Shown: piece after piece, positions 9,851 through 17,522 of the stretch
Layout: each line of letters opens with the position of its first letter
Position numbering within the stretch: position 1 is the stretch's first letter
Assembly (NCBI GenBank): GCA_030418115.1
Contig: JAUHQD010000013.1
Coordinates: 52,009 to 116,008, forward strand
Reading direction: 5' to 3'
Length of the DNA: 64,000 bases
DNA from: Alteromonadaceae bacterium BrNp21-10
GTDB taxonomy: Bacteria; Pseudomonadota; Gammaproteobacteria; Enterobacterales; Alteromonadaceae
Program-made: the position numbers and the translations under genes
Notes under the pieces: model-generated
Database searches by the model: none
The model's input: only the letters and a program-made list of their open reading frames with translations
What the model was told of the DNA's origin: nothing

Positions 9851-10418
9851 TTTGTTTTTCTCCATTACCCAACTGGGTTTCAATATTTAATAATTGTTCA
9901 ATTTTATGTTGTTGTTGCTCAAGCACCAATGTCAATTGCTCCAGCTCTTGATCTTGTTGTTGAATAGTTTGTGCTTGGCGTGAATTTATCCGGCCAATGG
10001 TCACTAAAGCCGATTCATATTCCAATAATTTTTGACTGGTTTTACTCATAAGGTGCGATAACAACAGCGCCAATTTGGGGGTTAATTTGTCGGCCACCAA
10101 TAGCCAGTTATTCTGCGCCCGTAGTCGATTCTGGTAAGGAGTATCCATAGGTTGGCTTAAAATAATTGCCTTTAAATTGTCAACCTCACTGGTTGTCAGC
10201 TCAGCAAGTGACTCTTTACGGAATTGCCATTCAAGCTGATCTTGTTCAGCCCAATATTGTAACCAATTAATCACGTCACAGGGGGCGTCTGAAATATACA
10301 GCTGTACGTCCTCGGTCTGACAATCGGGTTGCATATAACCGCGATTTTGTAAGCCTTCTTGCATTAATTGACAACCACTTAAGCTCAACACTATTAAGCT
10401 CAAATAAAGCCTGTTCAT
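9837..10418 (-). CDS. qseG: QseG-like outer-membrane lipoprotein between GlrK and GlrR
   Basis: The predicted start at 10418 gives MNRLYLSLIVLSLSGCQLM, a lipoprotein signal peptide with lipobox LSGC. The ~193-residue product is predicted mostly helical, with a Gln-rich coiled coil near the C-terminus (residues about 150-190, rich in QQQ/LEQ). Position identifies it: in enterobacteria qseG (yfhG) sits between the sensor kinase and regulator genes and modulates the kinase. Its ATG overlaps the kinase stop (ATGA). The frame is open further upstream to 10514, but that part overlaps the kinase and lacks a signal peptide. Sequence resemblance to QseG alone is not strong, so the name rests on context. 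Confidence 0.78.
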   Translation of the reverse strand: MNRLYLSLIVLSLSGCQLMQEGLQNRGYMQPDCQTEDVQLYISDAPCDVINWLQYWAEQDQLEWQFRKESLAELTTSEVDNLKAIILSQPMDTPYQNRLRAQNNWLLVADKLTPKLALLLSHLMSKTSQKLLEYESALVTIGRINSRQAQTIQQQDQELEQLTLVLEQQQHKIEQLLNIETQLGNGEKQNGSN

Positions 10419-11821
10419 TGTGTATCCTCTACTTGCGGGATCATCACCCGCACATGAAATAGTTTGTCGGCTTCTGCGACAATACTGGCCTTGCCCTTCA
10501 TTATCCGAGCGCATTCATCCACCACAGATAAACCTAATCCAGAGCCCATTAAGCCATCTTGACGTTGTTGATTACCCCGTTGAAACGGCAAAAATAATGA
10601 GCGGTTGTCCAACTGCGGTTTTGTTTCACAGTGATTTTCGACATCAATAAATAATTTACCTTGTACAATCTTTGCTTTTAACGTGACCGTACTATTACCT
10701 TTGCCATAGGCGATGGCATTATTGATCAAATTATCTAATATCCGTTGCAATAACACCGGATCGGCATAGATTTCACTCACCTCGATTTTTTGGCGAAGTT
10801 GCTGTGAGTTTTGTTGTAAAGCTAATCGATGTTGTTGAGCCACATTGTCAACCAAGGGGCACAGATCAAATCGTTGTAGTTTGGGATTCGCATCCTGTAG
10901 CAAACGATTATAATCCAACAGTTGTTCCACCAGTTGAGTTAATCGCTTAGCACTGACCTCAAGCAAACTTAACACCTCAGCCTGCTTGGAATTTAGCGGC
11001 CCAACGACTTGCTCGCTGAGCAACGAACAACCTTCACGAATACTGGCAAGGGGTGTTTTTAACTCATGGGATGCATGGCGCAACATCGATAAACGTAGCT
11101 CTTCAAGGTGATTCAAGCGTTTTGCCAACCACCGCAATCTTGTGTCTAAATCTACAAACTCCCGCGGATAGCCAAAACCGCTGTCAGGCAAGGATTGATT
11201 TTGATCGCCAATAGCACGAATTAATGCTTGTAAATGAACTATGGGTTTAAGCACCACATGGCCAGCGGCCCACACTAACATCAGGGTAATACTCACCAAC
11301 ACCAAAGTTTGCCAGGTGATATGAAACTGCACATCCTGCACATATTGCTTTTGCGCATGCAGACTGTGATCTAATTGGGTGGCCGAGGATGTGGCGAAGT
11401 CCTTTAACACTCCTCGAAACGCGACCAGCTGTTGGTCTAATTGTTCATCAGTAAAATTTCTGTTAGTAACCGACAGTTGATTAAACTGCTTTTCTACATT
11501 TTGGCACTGACTGAGTAAATCCCGTTTATCGCAGCTAGCCCGCAACGCCAGTTTAAAACTGTCGCCTATATTGCTCATTAGTGGCAATAAATCATCAGTT
11601 TTTACAATGCGGTATTGGCGGATCAATCTTTCTAAATCAACCCCATTGGATTGTAGCGATTCAACAGAGCGTGTTATGTCTACCGCCTGACGGGCTTGTG
11701 ACACGGCTAAGTCACCTAATTCCGTTAAGGTTTGTTGGTTTTGCCAGAGTAATACCGCTAAAGGCATTAACGCGATAATAAAACTGCATAAGGTTAATTG
11801 TTTTAAAGACCCTAAACGCAC
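10415..11821 (-). CDS. glrK: Sensor histidine kinase GlrK/QseE
   Basis: Inner-membrane histidine kinase that phosphorylates GlrR. The 468 residues show a first membrane helix (about 10-27), a helical periplasmic sensor region, a second membrane helix (about 172-192), a HAMP-like linker, the dimerisation/phosphoacceptor box LRHASHELKTPLASIREG (His about residue 250) and an HATPase domain with N-box DNLINNAIAYG and G-box GSGLGLSVV. Length is close to E. coli GlrK (475). The order kinase, lipoprotein, regulator matches E. coli glrK-qseG-glrR, and the overlaps imply one transcript. Confidence 0.92.
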   Translation of the reverse strand: MRLGSLKQLTLCSFIIALMPLAVLLWQNQQTLTELGDLAVSQARQAVDITRSVESLQSNGVDLERLIRQYRIVKTDDLLPLMSNIGDSFKLALRASCDKRDLLSQCQNVEKQFNQLSVTNRNFTDEQLDQQLVAFRGVLKDFATSSATQLDHSLHAQKQYVQDVQFHITWQTLVLVSITLMLVWAAGHVVLKPIVHLQALIRAIGDQNQSLPDSGFGYPREFVDLDTRLRWLAKRLNHLEELRLSMLRHASHELKTPLASIREGCSLLSEQVVGPLNSKQAEVLSLLEVSAKRLTQLVEQLLDYNRLLQDANPKLQRFDLCPLVDNVAQQHRLALQQNSQQLRQKIEVSEIYADPVLLQRILDNLINNAIAYGKGNSTVTLKAKIVQGKLFIDVENHCETKPQLDNRSLFLPFQRGNQQRQDGLMGSGLGLSVVDECARIMKGKASIVAEADKLFHVRVMIPQVEDTQ

Positions 11822-11890
11822 ATTATTCCTATTGCAACATGGTTAAAAACTAAATGCGGAGCTTATTAGACAATACTCTTTTAAACAATG

Positions 11891-11914
11891 AAAAGGCCGG
11901 AGAACCGGCCTTTT
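11891..11914 (-). terminator. Terminator downstream of the EF-hand gene
   Basis: AAAAGGCCGG-AGAA-CCGGCCTTTT forms a perfect 10-bp palindromic stem with flanking A and T tracts, so it can work in both directions. It lies 20 bases past the stop of the EF-hand gene, which is transcribed leftward into it, and insulates glrK from that transcript. Confidence 0.88.
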
Positions 11915-11934
11915 AAAATTGGATGTAGTTAGAA

Positions 11935-12240
11935 TTAGGAACCTTGCTTATTTTCGTCAAAATTGGCTGAATTCAGTTCCTTTTGGCTAATAAGTCCATC
12001 TCCATTTGTATCAATTTGACCAAATGCTGCCAATAACTCTGGTACACCCATTACTTCCTTGATAGTTAAATTACCGTCTTTGTCTTGGTCGAGCTTTTCA
12101 ATCAAGACCTTTTTTTCAACACTGGCGACTTTTTTCATCGCAGTGACCTTAGCAGACTCAACTGGTGTTTCTGGCGAAGTTTCTGCATACAATGCTGTTC
12201 CAACAAAACAAAGACTGACCGCTAATACTAATTTTCTCAT
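11935..12240 (-). CDS. Small exported EF-hand calcium-binding protein
   Basis: Predicted periplasmic protein of 101 residues: signal peptide MRKLVLAVSLCFVGTALYA, a linker, then two canonical 12-residue EF-hand loops, DQDKDGNLTIKE and DTNGDGLISQKE, both with Asp/Asn at positions 1, 3 and 5 and Glu at position 12. This predicts binding of two calcium ions. The ATG at 12240 is preferred over one at 12252 because GGAGAG lies five bases upstream. It is a single-gene unit closed by a strong terminator. Similar small EF-hand proteins are common in marine gammaproteobacteria, but the physiological role is not known to me. Confidence 0.85.
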   Translation of the reverse strand: MRKLVLAVSLCFVGTALYAETSPETPVESAKVTAMKKVASVEKKVLIEKLDQDKDGNLTIKEVMGVPELLAAFGQIDTNGDGLISQKELNSANFDENKQGS

Positions 12241-12638
12241 GATTCTCTCCAATTATTTATCATTCCCAAATTTGAATACTCGGGTTAATTATCATTTTAT
12301 GCCCTGAGCAGATGAGTCCCTGACGATGGTAAAAACTAAAGCAAAGGAACACCGAACACTAAAGATACCGGCTCACTCTACCAACACTAACGGAACTACT
12401 AATATGGACATTACAATAATGGTGCCATGATTATTTTTATATAATTTTCAATTAGTTACGAATATTTCAGATTAAAACTTTAAGATTTTTGTCGCATATA
12501 ACAGACAGTAACTAATAGTTACCTATCATTACTATTAATATCAATGACTTAAACCGTATATGATTGGCACCATGCATACTTGAAGGTAGGTAACACAAGG
12601 TATGCAGGCTAGTGAGCTATGTATAAGATAAAAGGATA
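12241..12638. other. Intergenic region between the EF-hand and TerB-like genes
   Basis: No gene is seen. The only structure I noticed is an inverted repeat, TGCATACTTG (12572-12581) with CAAGGTATGCA (12596-12606), which could form a hairpin downstream of the TerB-like gene but has no T-run, so it is a weak terminator candidate. The left end should contain the EF-hand gene promoter. Confidence 0.5.
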
Positions 12639-13085
12639 TTATTGAGGCTGTACTTTGAGCTTACTGCGAATAAAATCACTGTGACTAACATAAATTAGAT
12701 CCGCCACCTTGCGAATAAAATATTCCTCATGACCATCTAAACGATTATCTGCATAAGCTAATCGCCACAGGTTTTCAATAAGTTGACCCTTTTGACTAGC
12801 ATCACATTGATCATTAATAATTCTGGTGTACTGCACAATGTCGGCTGACTCTTCGGCCCGTTGGCGAGCGTCATCGACTAAATCGGCTACTTCCTGCGCT
12901 GACAATGCAAACTGTGATGTGAGTACCTCTGCTAACGTGGTCAATTCAGCCTCATCAATCACATGATCGGCACGTAATAATTCTACGTATAATACCGCCG
13001 AGACTCGATCTAAGCTTGGGCTGGTAGTATTTTCGGCGTCTACCGATAAGGATTGTTCAATCCAAGTAATTAATTTTGTAAGCAT
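12639..13085 (-). CDS. TerB-like (tellurite-resistance fold) protein
   Basis: Cytoplasmic 148-residue all-helical protein of the TerB-like superfamily. Visible signatures are paired acidic helical segments: LLRADHVIDEAELTTLAEVL and the C-terminal LAYADNRLDGHEEYFIRKVADLI, the latter typical of the COG4103-type TerB proteins found singly in proteobacteria. These conserved Asp/Glu residues are thought to bind metal in the family. No other ter genes are nearby, so a tellurite phenotype should not be assumed; the cellular role is unknown. Confidence 0.8.
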   Translation of the reverse strand: MLTKLITWIEQSLSVDAENTTSPSLDRVSAVLYVELLRADHVIDEAELTTLAEVLTSQFALSAQEVADLVDDARQRAEESADIVQYTRIINDQCDASQKGQLIENLWRLAYADNRLDGHEEYFIRKVADLIYVSHSDFIRSKLKVQPQ

Positions 13086-13127
13086 GCTGACCTCAATAGT
13101 TGTTGCAGACTGTATTTTTAAGCTTAG

Positions 13128-13913
13128 TCACAATGTCGATTCGAAAACCCGATTCAATAACACCGCAGTTCTAAACCCCGCTTGCGCAAGCCGCTGATAG
13201 GCCACGTTTTGATCTGTTCTGGCCTTTTCTGCACCAATAATCTTTACTGGTTGGGCATAGATTTTTTGCGTTAGTTTATGTGACTCGGCTACCCATTGAT
13301 AAAAATCATCATATCGTCCTAACTCTTGCTGAACATGACTAAATTGTTTCTGAATTTTTCCAGCCAATGTTAACCAGCGCTGATCGTTACCCAAAACAGC
13401 AGTATCCCAATAGTAATGCAGATTAATTGATTTGCCTTCAAACAACACTGAGTGACTATTTCCGCCTTTATCGAAAGCGAAACTAACATGTAATGGCTGA
13501 TGCATGTCACCGACTAAATGCACCACAAAAGCTAGCGCTTGAGCTTTGGTATTGAGGTCACTATTGACTGCTGTAAGTCTATTAAGATTAGTTTGCAAAG
13601 CCGTTAACACGCAGCCTCGAATACAATCTCGTGATGGCTTAATGCTAGTTTGTTGCCGTGGCAAATTCACATAATGCCAGGTTTTAGTATGGTGATAGGC
13701 GGGATCATCCCGTAACAAATCAGGCCAATTGGCGGCCTCGGCTAATGACTGAAAGCCTTTTTGCTTGAGTAGTGGCTGAATTATAGCTTGACTGTGAGGT
13801 GTTAAATGATCCCATGCGATCTGTGCAATTACCTTGTGGCCTTTGCCACCCCACGCAAAGACATTAGCTGACATGAATATTGTCAGTAAACACAACCATC
13901 TTTTAATTGGCAT
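13128..13913 (-). CDS. S1/P1-type zinc nuclease, exported
   Basis: Predicted secreted or periplasmic zinc-dependent single-strand nuclease/3'-nucleotidase (S1/P1 family). The signal peptide (MPIKRWLCLLTIFMSANVFA) is followed directly by WGGKGH, giving the mature N-terminal Trp and the His that bind the tri-zinc cluster. Further zinc ligands appear in HYVNLP, HLVGDMHQPLHV and FDKGGN. The ATG at 13913 has GAGGG about five bases upstream; the adjacent ATG at 13916 is equally in frame. The product is about 261 residues, normal for the family. It probably scavenges phosphate and nucleosides from extracellular nucleic acid. Confidence 0.92.
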   Translation of the reverse strand: MPIKRWLCLLTIFMSANVFAWGGKGHKVIAQIAWDHLTPHSQAIIQPLLKQKGFQSLAEAANWPDLLRDDPAYHHTKTWHYVNLPRQQTSIKPSRDCIRGCVLTALQTNLNRLTAVNSDLNTKAQALAFVVHLVGDMHQPLHVSFAFDKGGNSHSVLFEGKSINLHYYWDTAVLGNDQRWLTLAGKIQKQFSHVQQELGRYDDFYQWVAESHKLTQKIYAQPVKIIGAEKARTDQNVAYQRLAQAGFRTAVLLNRVFESTL

Positions 13914-14020
13914 CATTCCCTCTCTTAACAGAATTAAAGGAGGTGAGTTTGGGTTTTCCCCTCTAGCTTAGGAGATAAAGGGTATTACAGCGGCTAACAT
14001 TCCATAGCCTTTCAGCCATG

Positions 14021-15670
14021 TTAATCATGTAAATGATAAATAACCTTAACACGCCGACCACCGGCAAAATATTCAATTTGTGTGGATAATCGTTGTAACA
14101 GCTCAAGCCCGCGGCCATAAGAATCACTTACATTGCCCTTACCTTCCCCCGCCTTATTATAGTCATAACCAGACCCTGAATCGGTAATGGCAATATTTAA
14201 CAGACCTTGTTGCGCTATAAACTCCACCTCCAACTCGATTTGACCTTGAATAAGCTCATTCAGACGTTGTTTTCTAAGCTCATAATATTGCAAAAAACCC
14301 TCATCGGTACTTTTAATACTAGAGTCCAACCCTAGTAATCCATGCTCCAAAGAGTTGCTATACAATTCCGATAAAATCGTAAATATATAACCCCCATGGC
14401 GATGTAGCGCAGGTTGTGTAGAGAGTGCTTCCACCAATAATATAACCGGATTGGTTTGTCGAATATCGTTTGCTTCGACAACCGTACTTATCTTCCAAGG
14501 TAATGAGGGGGTAATATCTACCTGCTGATTGGCTAAAGGCTGGCAGGTAAAACTGGCAACGGTTATATCATCGGTTTGCTTACCTGGCCCTTTAAAAATG
14601 CCCAACTTAGTGACCAGTTTATTAATATCAATATCGGGTTCGGCCATTAACCAATTTTCTAAACAACGCATTCCTAGCATTTTACCCTGAGTATTTTTTA
14701 CTTCGATAACACCGTCAGTAAAGGCGAACAGGCGATCTCCTACATTTGCGGTGTAGCGAATAACACTACTCTCGAACTCTTCTTGTTCAAGAATACCTAA
14801 CGCCATATGTTGGGCTGTAAAATGCCGACGAATTTCACCATCGGAGCTAAGTAGAAGTAAGTCGGGACTACCGCCATTCCAGATAGTTAATTTTTGTCCC
14901 GAGGGGTCAATTTCCACCAAAATGGCAGCAAAAAACATATCGCTCGGTAACAAATCCAACAAGGTACTATTAAGTGTGGTAGCAATTTCATCAATAGGCA
15001 GGCCTTTTTTACTGGTCGCAATAAAAGCTTTGGCAACCGGTAACGCACCAATGGCGGAGGCTAATCCATGTCCGGTAAAATCACCAATAAGAAAATACAA
15101 ACTGCCTAATTGTGAGGTGTTGACCAGAAACAAATCACCATTAAAATTGCTGGCCGGGGCAATATGATATTGCATCAATTGTTGCCGTCGTGGTGACATC
15201 TTCAGGGCATTATTAAAAATATGCTCAACAATGGTATGTTCACGCTCTATTTTTTGCTGATGGATCAATAATTCCTGATGCTGCGCTTCAAAATCACGAC
15301 TTAATTGCCGCGATCGCGCATGAGCGCGAATTTTAGCTGCCAAGATGGTTTGGTCAAAGGGTTTGCACACCACATCATCAGCTGACTCAAAGCATTTAAC
15401 TAGGGTATCGTGATCATCCATAGCACTAAGAAAAATCACCGGTAAATGCATACTGCCTGCACGGCTTTTCATTGTTTTCACAATATCGTAGCCATTGCCA
15501 TCGGGCAGCACAACATCAATCAGTATTATATCGGGGTTAAATTCTTCCTGAAGTAACAGCGCATCCTTTCCGTTCTGCGCTTCACGTACTTCGGTGTATC
15601 CTTCTTGCTTTAGCATATACAGCAGCAAGAAACGATTCAACGACTCCTCATCTACAACCAGAATTCGCAT
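14021..15670 (-). CDS. HsbR-like response regulator with PP2C phosphatase and anti-sigma kinase domains
   Basis: Three-part partner-switching regulator of 549 residues. The N-terminal receiver (about 1-120) has the acidic pair D7/E8, phosphoacceptor Asp52 (LIDVVLPDGNG) and Lys103 (CKPF). It is followed by a SpoIIE/PP2C phosphatase domain (about 190-375, with GDFTGHGLASAIG and FTDGVIEVKN) and a C-terminal HATPase of the anti-sigma-factor kinase type (about 395-545, with ELYSNSLEHG and DSGSGYDYN). The same architecture in Pseudomonas HsbR both phosphorylates and dephosphorylates the STAS protein HsbA. A STAS gene lies 6 bases upstream here, so the pair is probably one operon. Confidence 0.9.
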   Translation of the reverse strand: MRILVVDEESLNRFLLLYMLKQEGYTEVREAQNGKDALLLQEEFNPDIILIDVVLPDGNGYDIVKTMKSRAGSMHLPVIFLSAMDDHDTLVKCFESADDVVCKPFDQTILAAKIRAHARSRQLSRDFEAQHQELLIHQQKIEREHTIVEHIFNNALKMSPRRQQLMQYHIAPASNFNGDLFLVNTSQLGSLYFLIGDFTGHGLASAIGALPVAKAFIATSKKGLPIDEIATTLNSTLLDLLPSDMFFAAILVEIDPSGQKLTIWNGGSPDLLLLSSDGEIRRHFTAQHMALGILEQEEFESSVIRYTANVGDRLFAFTDGVIEVKNTQGKMLGMRCLENWLMAEPDIDINKLVTKLGIFKGPGKQTDDITVASFTCQPLANQQVDITPSLPWKISTVVEANDIRQTNPVILLVEALSTQPALHRHGGYIFTILSELYSNSLEHGLLGLDSSIKSTDEGFLQYYELRKQRLNELIQGQIELEVEFIAQQGLLNIAITDSGSGYDYNKAGEGKGNVSDSYGRGLELLQRLSTQIEYFAGGRRVKVIYHLHD

Positions 15671-15676
15671 TAGTAA

Positions 15677-15982
15677 TTATTCAATAATAAATTTTTTATC
15701 AAAACGAGAAATCTTAAATATATTGAGAATAGCGGTTTTGCAATTGATTAATCGAATTCGTGCCACTTTACCCGACAATGATTTTTCCATATTCAATAAC
15801 ATACCCAGCGCAGAGCTATCCATATATTGAGTCAGGCGCAAGTCGACGATAACTTCTTCCACGCCAGTATCAATCTCTGCATAATGCTCTCTAAATTGCT
15901 GCACTATTTCAAAATCAAATTTATTTGCCATCACAATGGTTAATACTTTGCCATCATCGGACATATTTCTATCTAGTAGCAT
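15677..15982 (-). CDS. STAS-domain anti-sigma factor antagonist (HsbA-like)
   Basis: Single-domain STAS protein of 101 residues, the presumed substrate of the adjacent HsbR-like regulator. The motif QYMDSSALGMLLNM holds the predicted phosphorylation site, Ser56 after Asp55, in the position of SpoIIAA Ser58. AGGTG nine bases upstream supports the chosen ATG. In Pseudomonas the phosphorylation state of HsbA decides whether it binds an anti-sigma factor (FlgM) or a diguanylate cyclase; whether that applies here cannot be read from the sequence. Confidence 0.88.
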   Translation of the reverse strand: MLLDRNMSDDGKVLTIVMANKFDFEIVQQFREHYAEIDTGVEEVIVDLRLTQYMDSSALGMLLNMEKSLSGKVARIRLINCKTAILNIFKISRFDKKFIIE

Positions 15983-16158
15983 AATTCAACACCTAGCTTT
16001 TTTTATTATTATTGCGCTATAGAATACAACTACATGACAATAATTCATACTTTCTTGCTACTATACTTATTGGGCTTTTTCGAAAGTGTGTTTTTATCTA
16101 AGTAGGCCATTTTAACTATGAGTAAATTGGCAATTATCATATTGGTACGGTAATCATT

Positions 16159-16485
16159 ATGCGTAATCATAACAGCCAACTAGTGTACTCCACTGATGGC
16201 GGTAGGATAACTCCCCAAAAACAACAACATAATATCCCCAAAGGTGACGGTATTGTTCGTCTTAGACGAGAAACCAAAGGGCGTAAAGGCAAAGGCGTGA
16301 CGACCATCGATGGTTTGTCATTATCAGCCGAAGAACTTAAAAAACTATGCACCGATTTGAAAAAAAATTGTGGTACTGGTGGAGCAGTAAAACAACAACT
16401 CATCGAAATTCAAGGTGACAACCGTGAAAAAATTGCGCAAATTCTGCAGCAACGCGGTTTTACCGTTAAACTAGCTGGTGGCTAA
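16159..16485 (+). CDS. yciH: SUI1/YciH-family translation factor homologue
   Basis: Bacterial homologue of eukaryotic eIF1/SUI1, 108 residues. The C-terminal SUI1 domain is recognisable from GKGVTTIDGL, LKKNCGTGGAVK and IEIQGDNREKIAQILQQRGFTVK. In E. coli YciH influences the fidelity of start selection by 30S subunits and is non-essential. It is divergent from the STAS gene and 27 bases upstream of the double-receiver gene, with which it probably shares a transcript. Confidence 0.92.
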   Translation: MRNHNSQLVYSTDGGRITPQKQQHNIPKGDGIVRLRRETKGRKGKGVTTIDGLSLSAEELKKLCTDLKKNCGTGGAVKQQLIEIQGDNREKIAQILQQRGFTVKLAGG

Positions 16486-16512
16486 TTAGTTAATTTTTAA
16501 CAGGAAGTATTA

Positions 16513-17313
16513 ATGGATCATCATATTGCATTGTCGGACCTCAGTATCCTATTGGTAGAGCCATCGGAAACTCAGCAAAAAATCATTTCATCCATGCTCT
16601 ACAAAGAAAACATTGGCCAAATTGATGCCGTGGGTTCCGTCGAAGAGGCGCTAGCTGAGCTAGATAAACACAGTGTAGACCTCGTTATTAGTGCAATGTA
16701 CTTTGGCGATGGTACTGGCTTAGAACTGTTAAAAGCCATGAAAAACGACACGGCTAAAAATTCAATCCCTTTCATGCTCATTTCCAGTGAATTCAGACCA
16801 GCAAAGCTCGAAGAGTTTAAACAATCTGGTGTGGTGGCTATTCTTCCCAAACCTTTCGAACCCGTACACTTAACCCGTGCACTTAATGCCACCCTAGACA
16901 TCATCAACACCGACGAAGTGGAACTAGAGTTATTTGACGTACATGACGTTAGAGTATTACTGGTTGATGACAGTCGTCTAGCCCGTAACCATATTCGTCG
17001 GGTGTTGGAAAACATGGGACTGAAAAAAATTAAAGAAGCCGAAAACGGTGCCTTTGCCTTAACCCTACTTAAAGATGATACCTTTGATTTAGTGGTAACG
17101 GACTACAACATGCCGGAAATGGATGGTCGAGAACTCGCTGAGTTCATTCGCTTTAACCCTGATACCACGCATATTCCGATTATTATGGTTACCTCGGAGG
17201 CGAATAGTGCCCATATGAGTAATATTCAACAAACGGGAGTTAATGCATTATGCGACAAGCCATTCGAATCGGCGGAGGTCAGGCGTATGCTGATCCGTCT
17301 TTTAGGTAACTAA
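16513..17313 (+). CDS. Tandem receiver protein with a pseudo-receiver first domain
   Basis: Cytoplasmic protein of 266 residues made only of two CheY-like receivers with no output domain. Receiver 2 (about 145-266) is intact: acidic pair D152/D153, phosphoacceptor Asp197 (VTDYNMPEMDG), Thr/Ser at TSE and Lys249 (CDKPF). Receiver 1 (about 10-128) lacks the phosphoacceptor: Ala61 stands where Asp is expected (ISAMYFGDGTG), and E16-P17 replaces the acidic pair, though Lys113 is kept. Such proteins act as phosphate sinks or scaffolds. The neighbouring HsbR-like regulator and the Hpt protein at 19070 are plausible partners. Confidence 0.9.
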   Translation: MDHHIALSDLSILLVEPSETQQKIISSMLYKENIGQIDAVGSVEEALAELDKHSVDLVISAMYFGDGTGLELLKAMKNDTAKNSIPFMLISSEFRPAKLEEFKQSGVVAILPKPFEPVHLTRALNATLDIINTDEVELELFDVHDVRVLLVDDSRLARNHIRRVLENMGLKKIKEAENGAFALTLLKDDTFDLVVTDYNMPEMDGRELAEFIRFNPDTTHIPIIMVTSEANSAHMSNIQQTGVNALCDKPFESAEVRRMLIRLLGN

Positions 17314-17352
17314 AGTCTGTTGATCTAAATATTGCTTATAATAAATTAGCGG

Positions 17353-17381
17353 TTGACAGAGTCAGCGCAAAAACTTAAATT
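17353..17381 (+). promoter_or_regulatory. pheA: Candidate pheA promoter
   Basis: TTGACA (17353-17358) is followed 17 bases later by TAAATT (17376-17381). Transcription would start almost at the pheL ATG (17389), which leaves little room for a ribosome-binding site. The TATAAT at 17337-17342 may therefore be the -10 actually used, although it lacks a good -35. Confidence 0.5.
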
Positions 17382-17388
17382 CTTGGCC

Positions 17389-17439
17389 ATGAAACATACT
17401 CTCTTTCAACAAGTTATTTTTTTTAGACTCCCCACCTAG
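17389..17439 (+). CDS. pheL: pheA leader peptide PheL
   Basis: A 16-residue ORF, MKHTLFQQVIFFRLPT, with three Phe codons (residues 6, 11 and 12) placed directly before the stem-loops of the pheA attenuator. It begins MKH like E. coli PheL. Ribosome stalling at the Phe codons when Phe-tRNA is scarce would free bases 17439-17448 to pair with 17463-17471. The stop codon overlaps the second arm, as expected for this mechanism. There are fewer Phe codons than the seven in E. coli. Confidence 0.85.
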   Translation: MKHTLFQQVIFFRLPT

Positions 17440-17487
17440 GGAGAGTTGTGTGAGTATGTGTGCAACCTCCCCCTTGGGAGGTTTTTT
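17428..17487 (+). terminator. pheA transcription attenuator
   Basis: All four arms of a classical amino-acid attenuator are visible. Arm 1 is CTCCC (17428-17432). Arm 2 is GGGAG-A-GTTG (17439-17448). Arm 3 is CAAC-CTCCC (17463-17471). Arm 4 is GGGAGG (17476-17481), followed by six T and a second T-run. Pairing 3:4 (AACCTCCC-CCTT-GGGAGGTT) is the intrinsic terminator; 2:3 pairs GGGAG and GTTG with CAACCTCCC apart from one bulged A and forms the antiterminator; 1:2 is the pause hairpin. Confidence 0.88.
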
Positions 17488-17522
17488 CGTTTTTATTGTT
17501 ACCACCATTTTTAAGGATGTTC

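Noticed and set aside
12572..12606. Hairpin downstream of the TerB-like gene as terminator
   Set aside because: Stem is plausible but there is no T-run on the minus strand.
16159..16403. Minus-strand ORF opposite the SUI1 gene
   Set aside because: The plus frame encodes a complete SUI1 protein; the minus ORF is a shadow.
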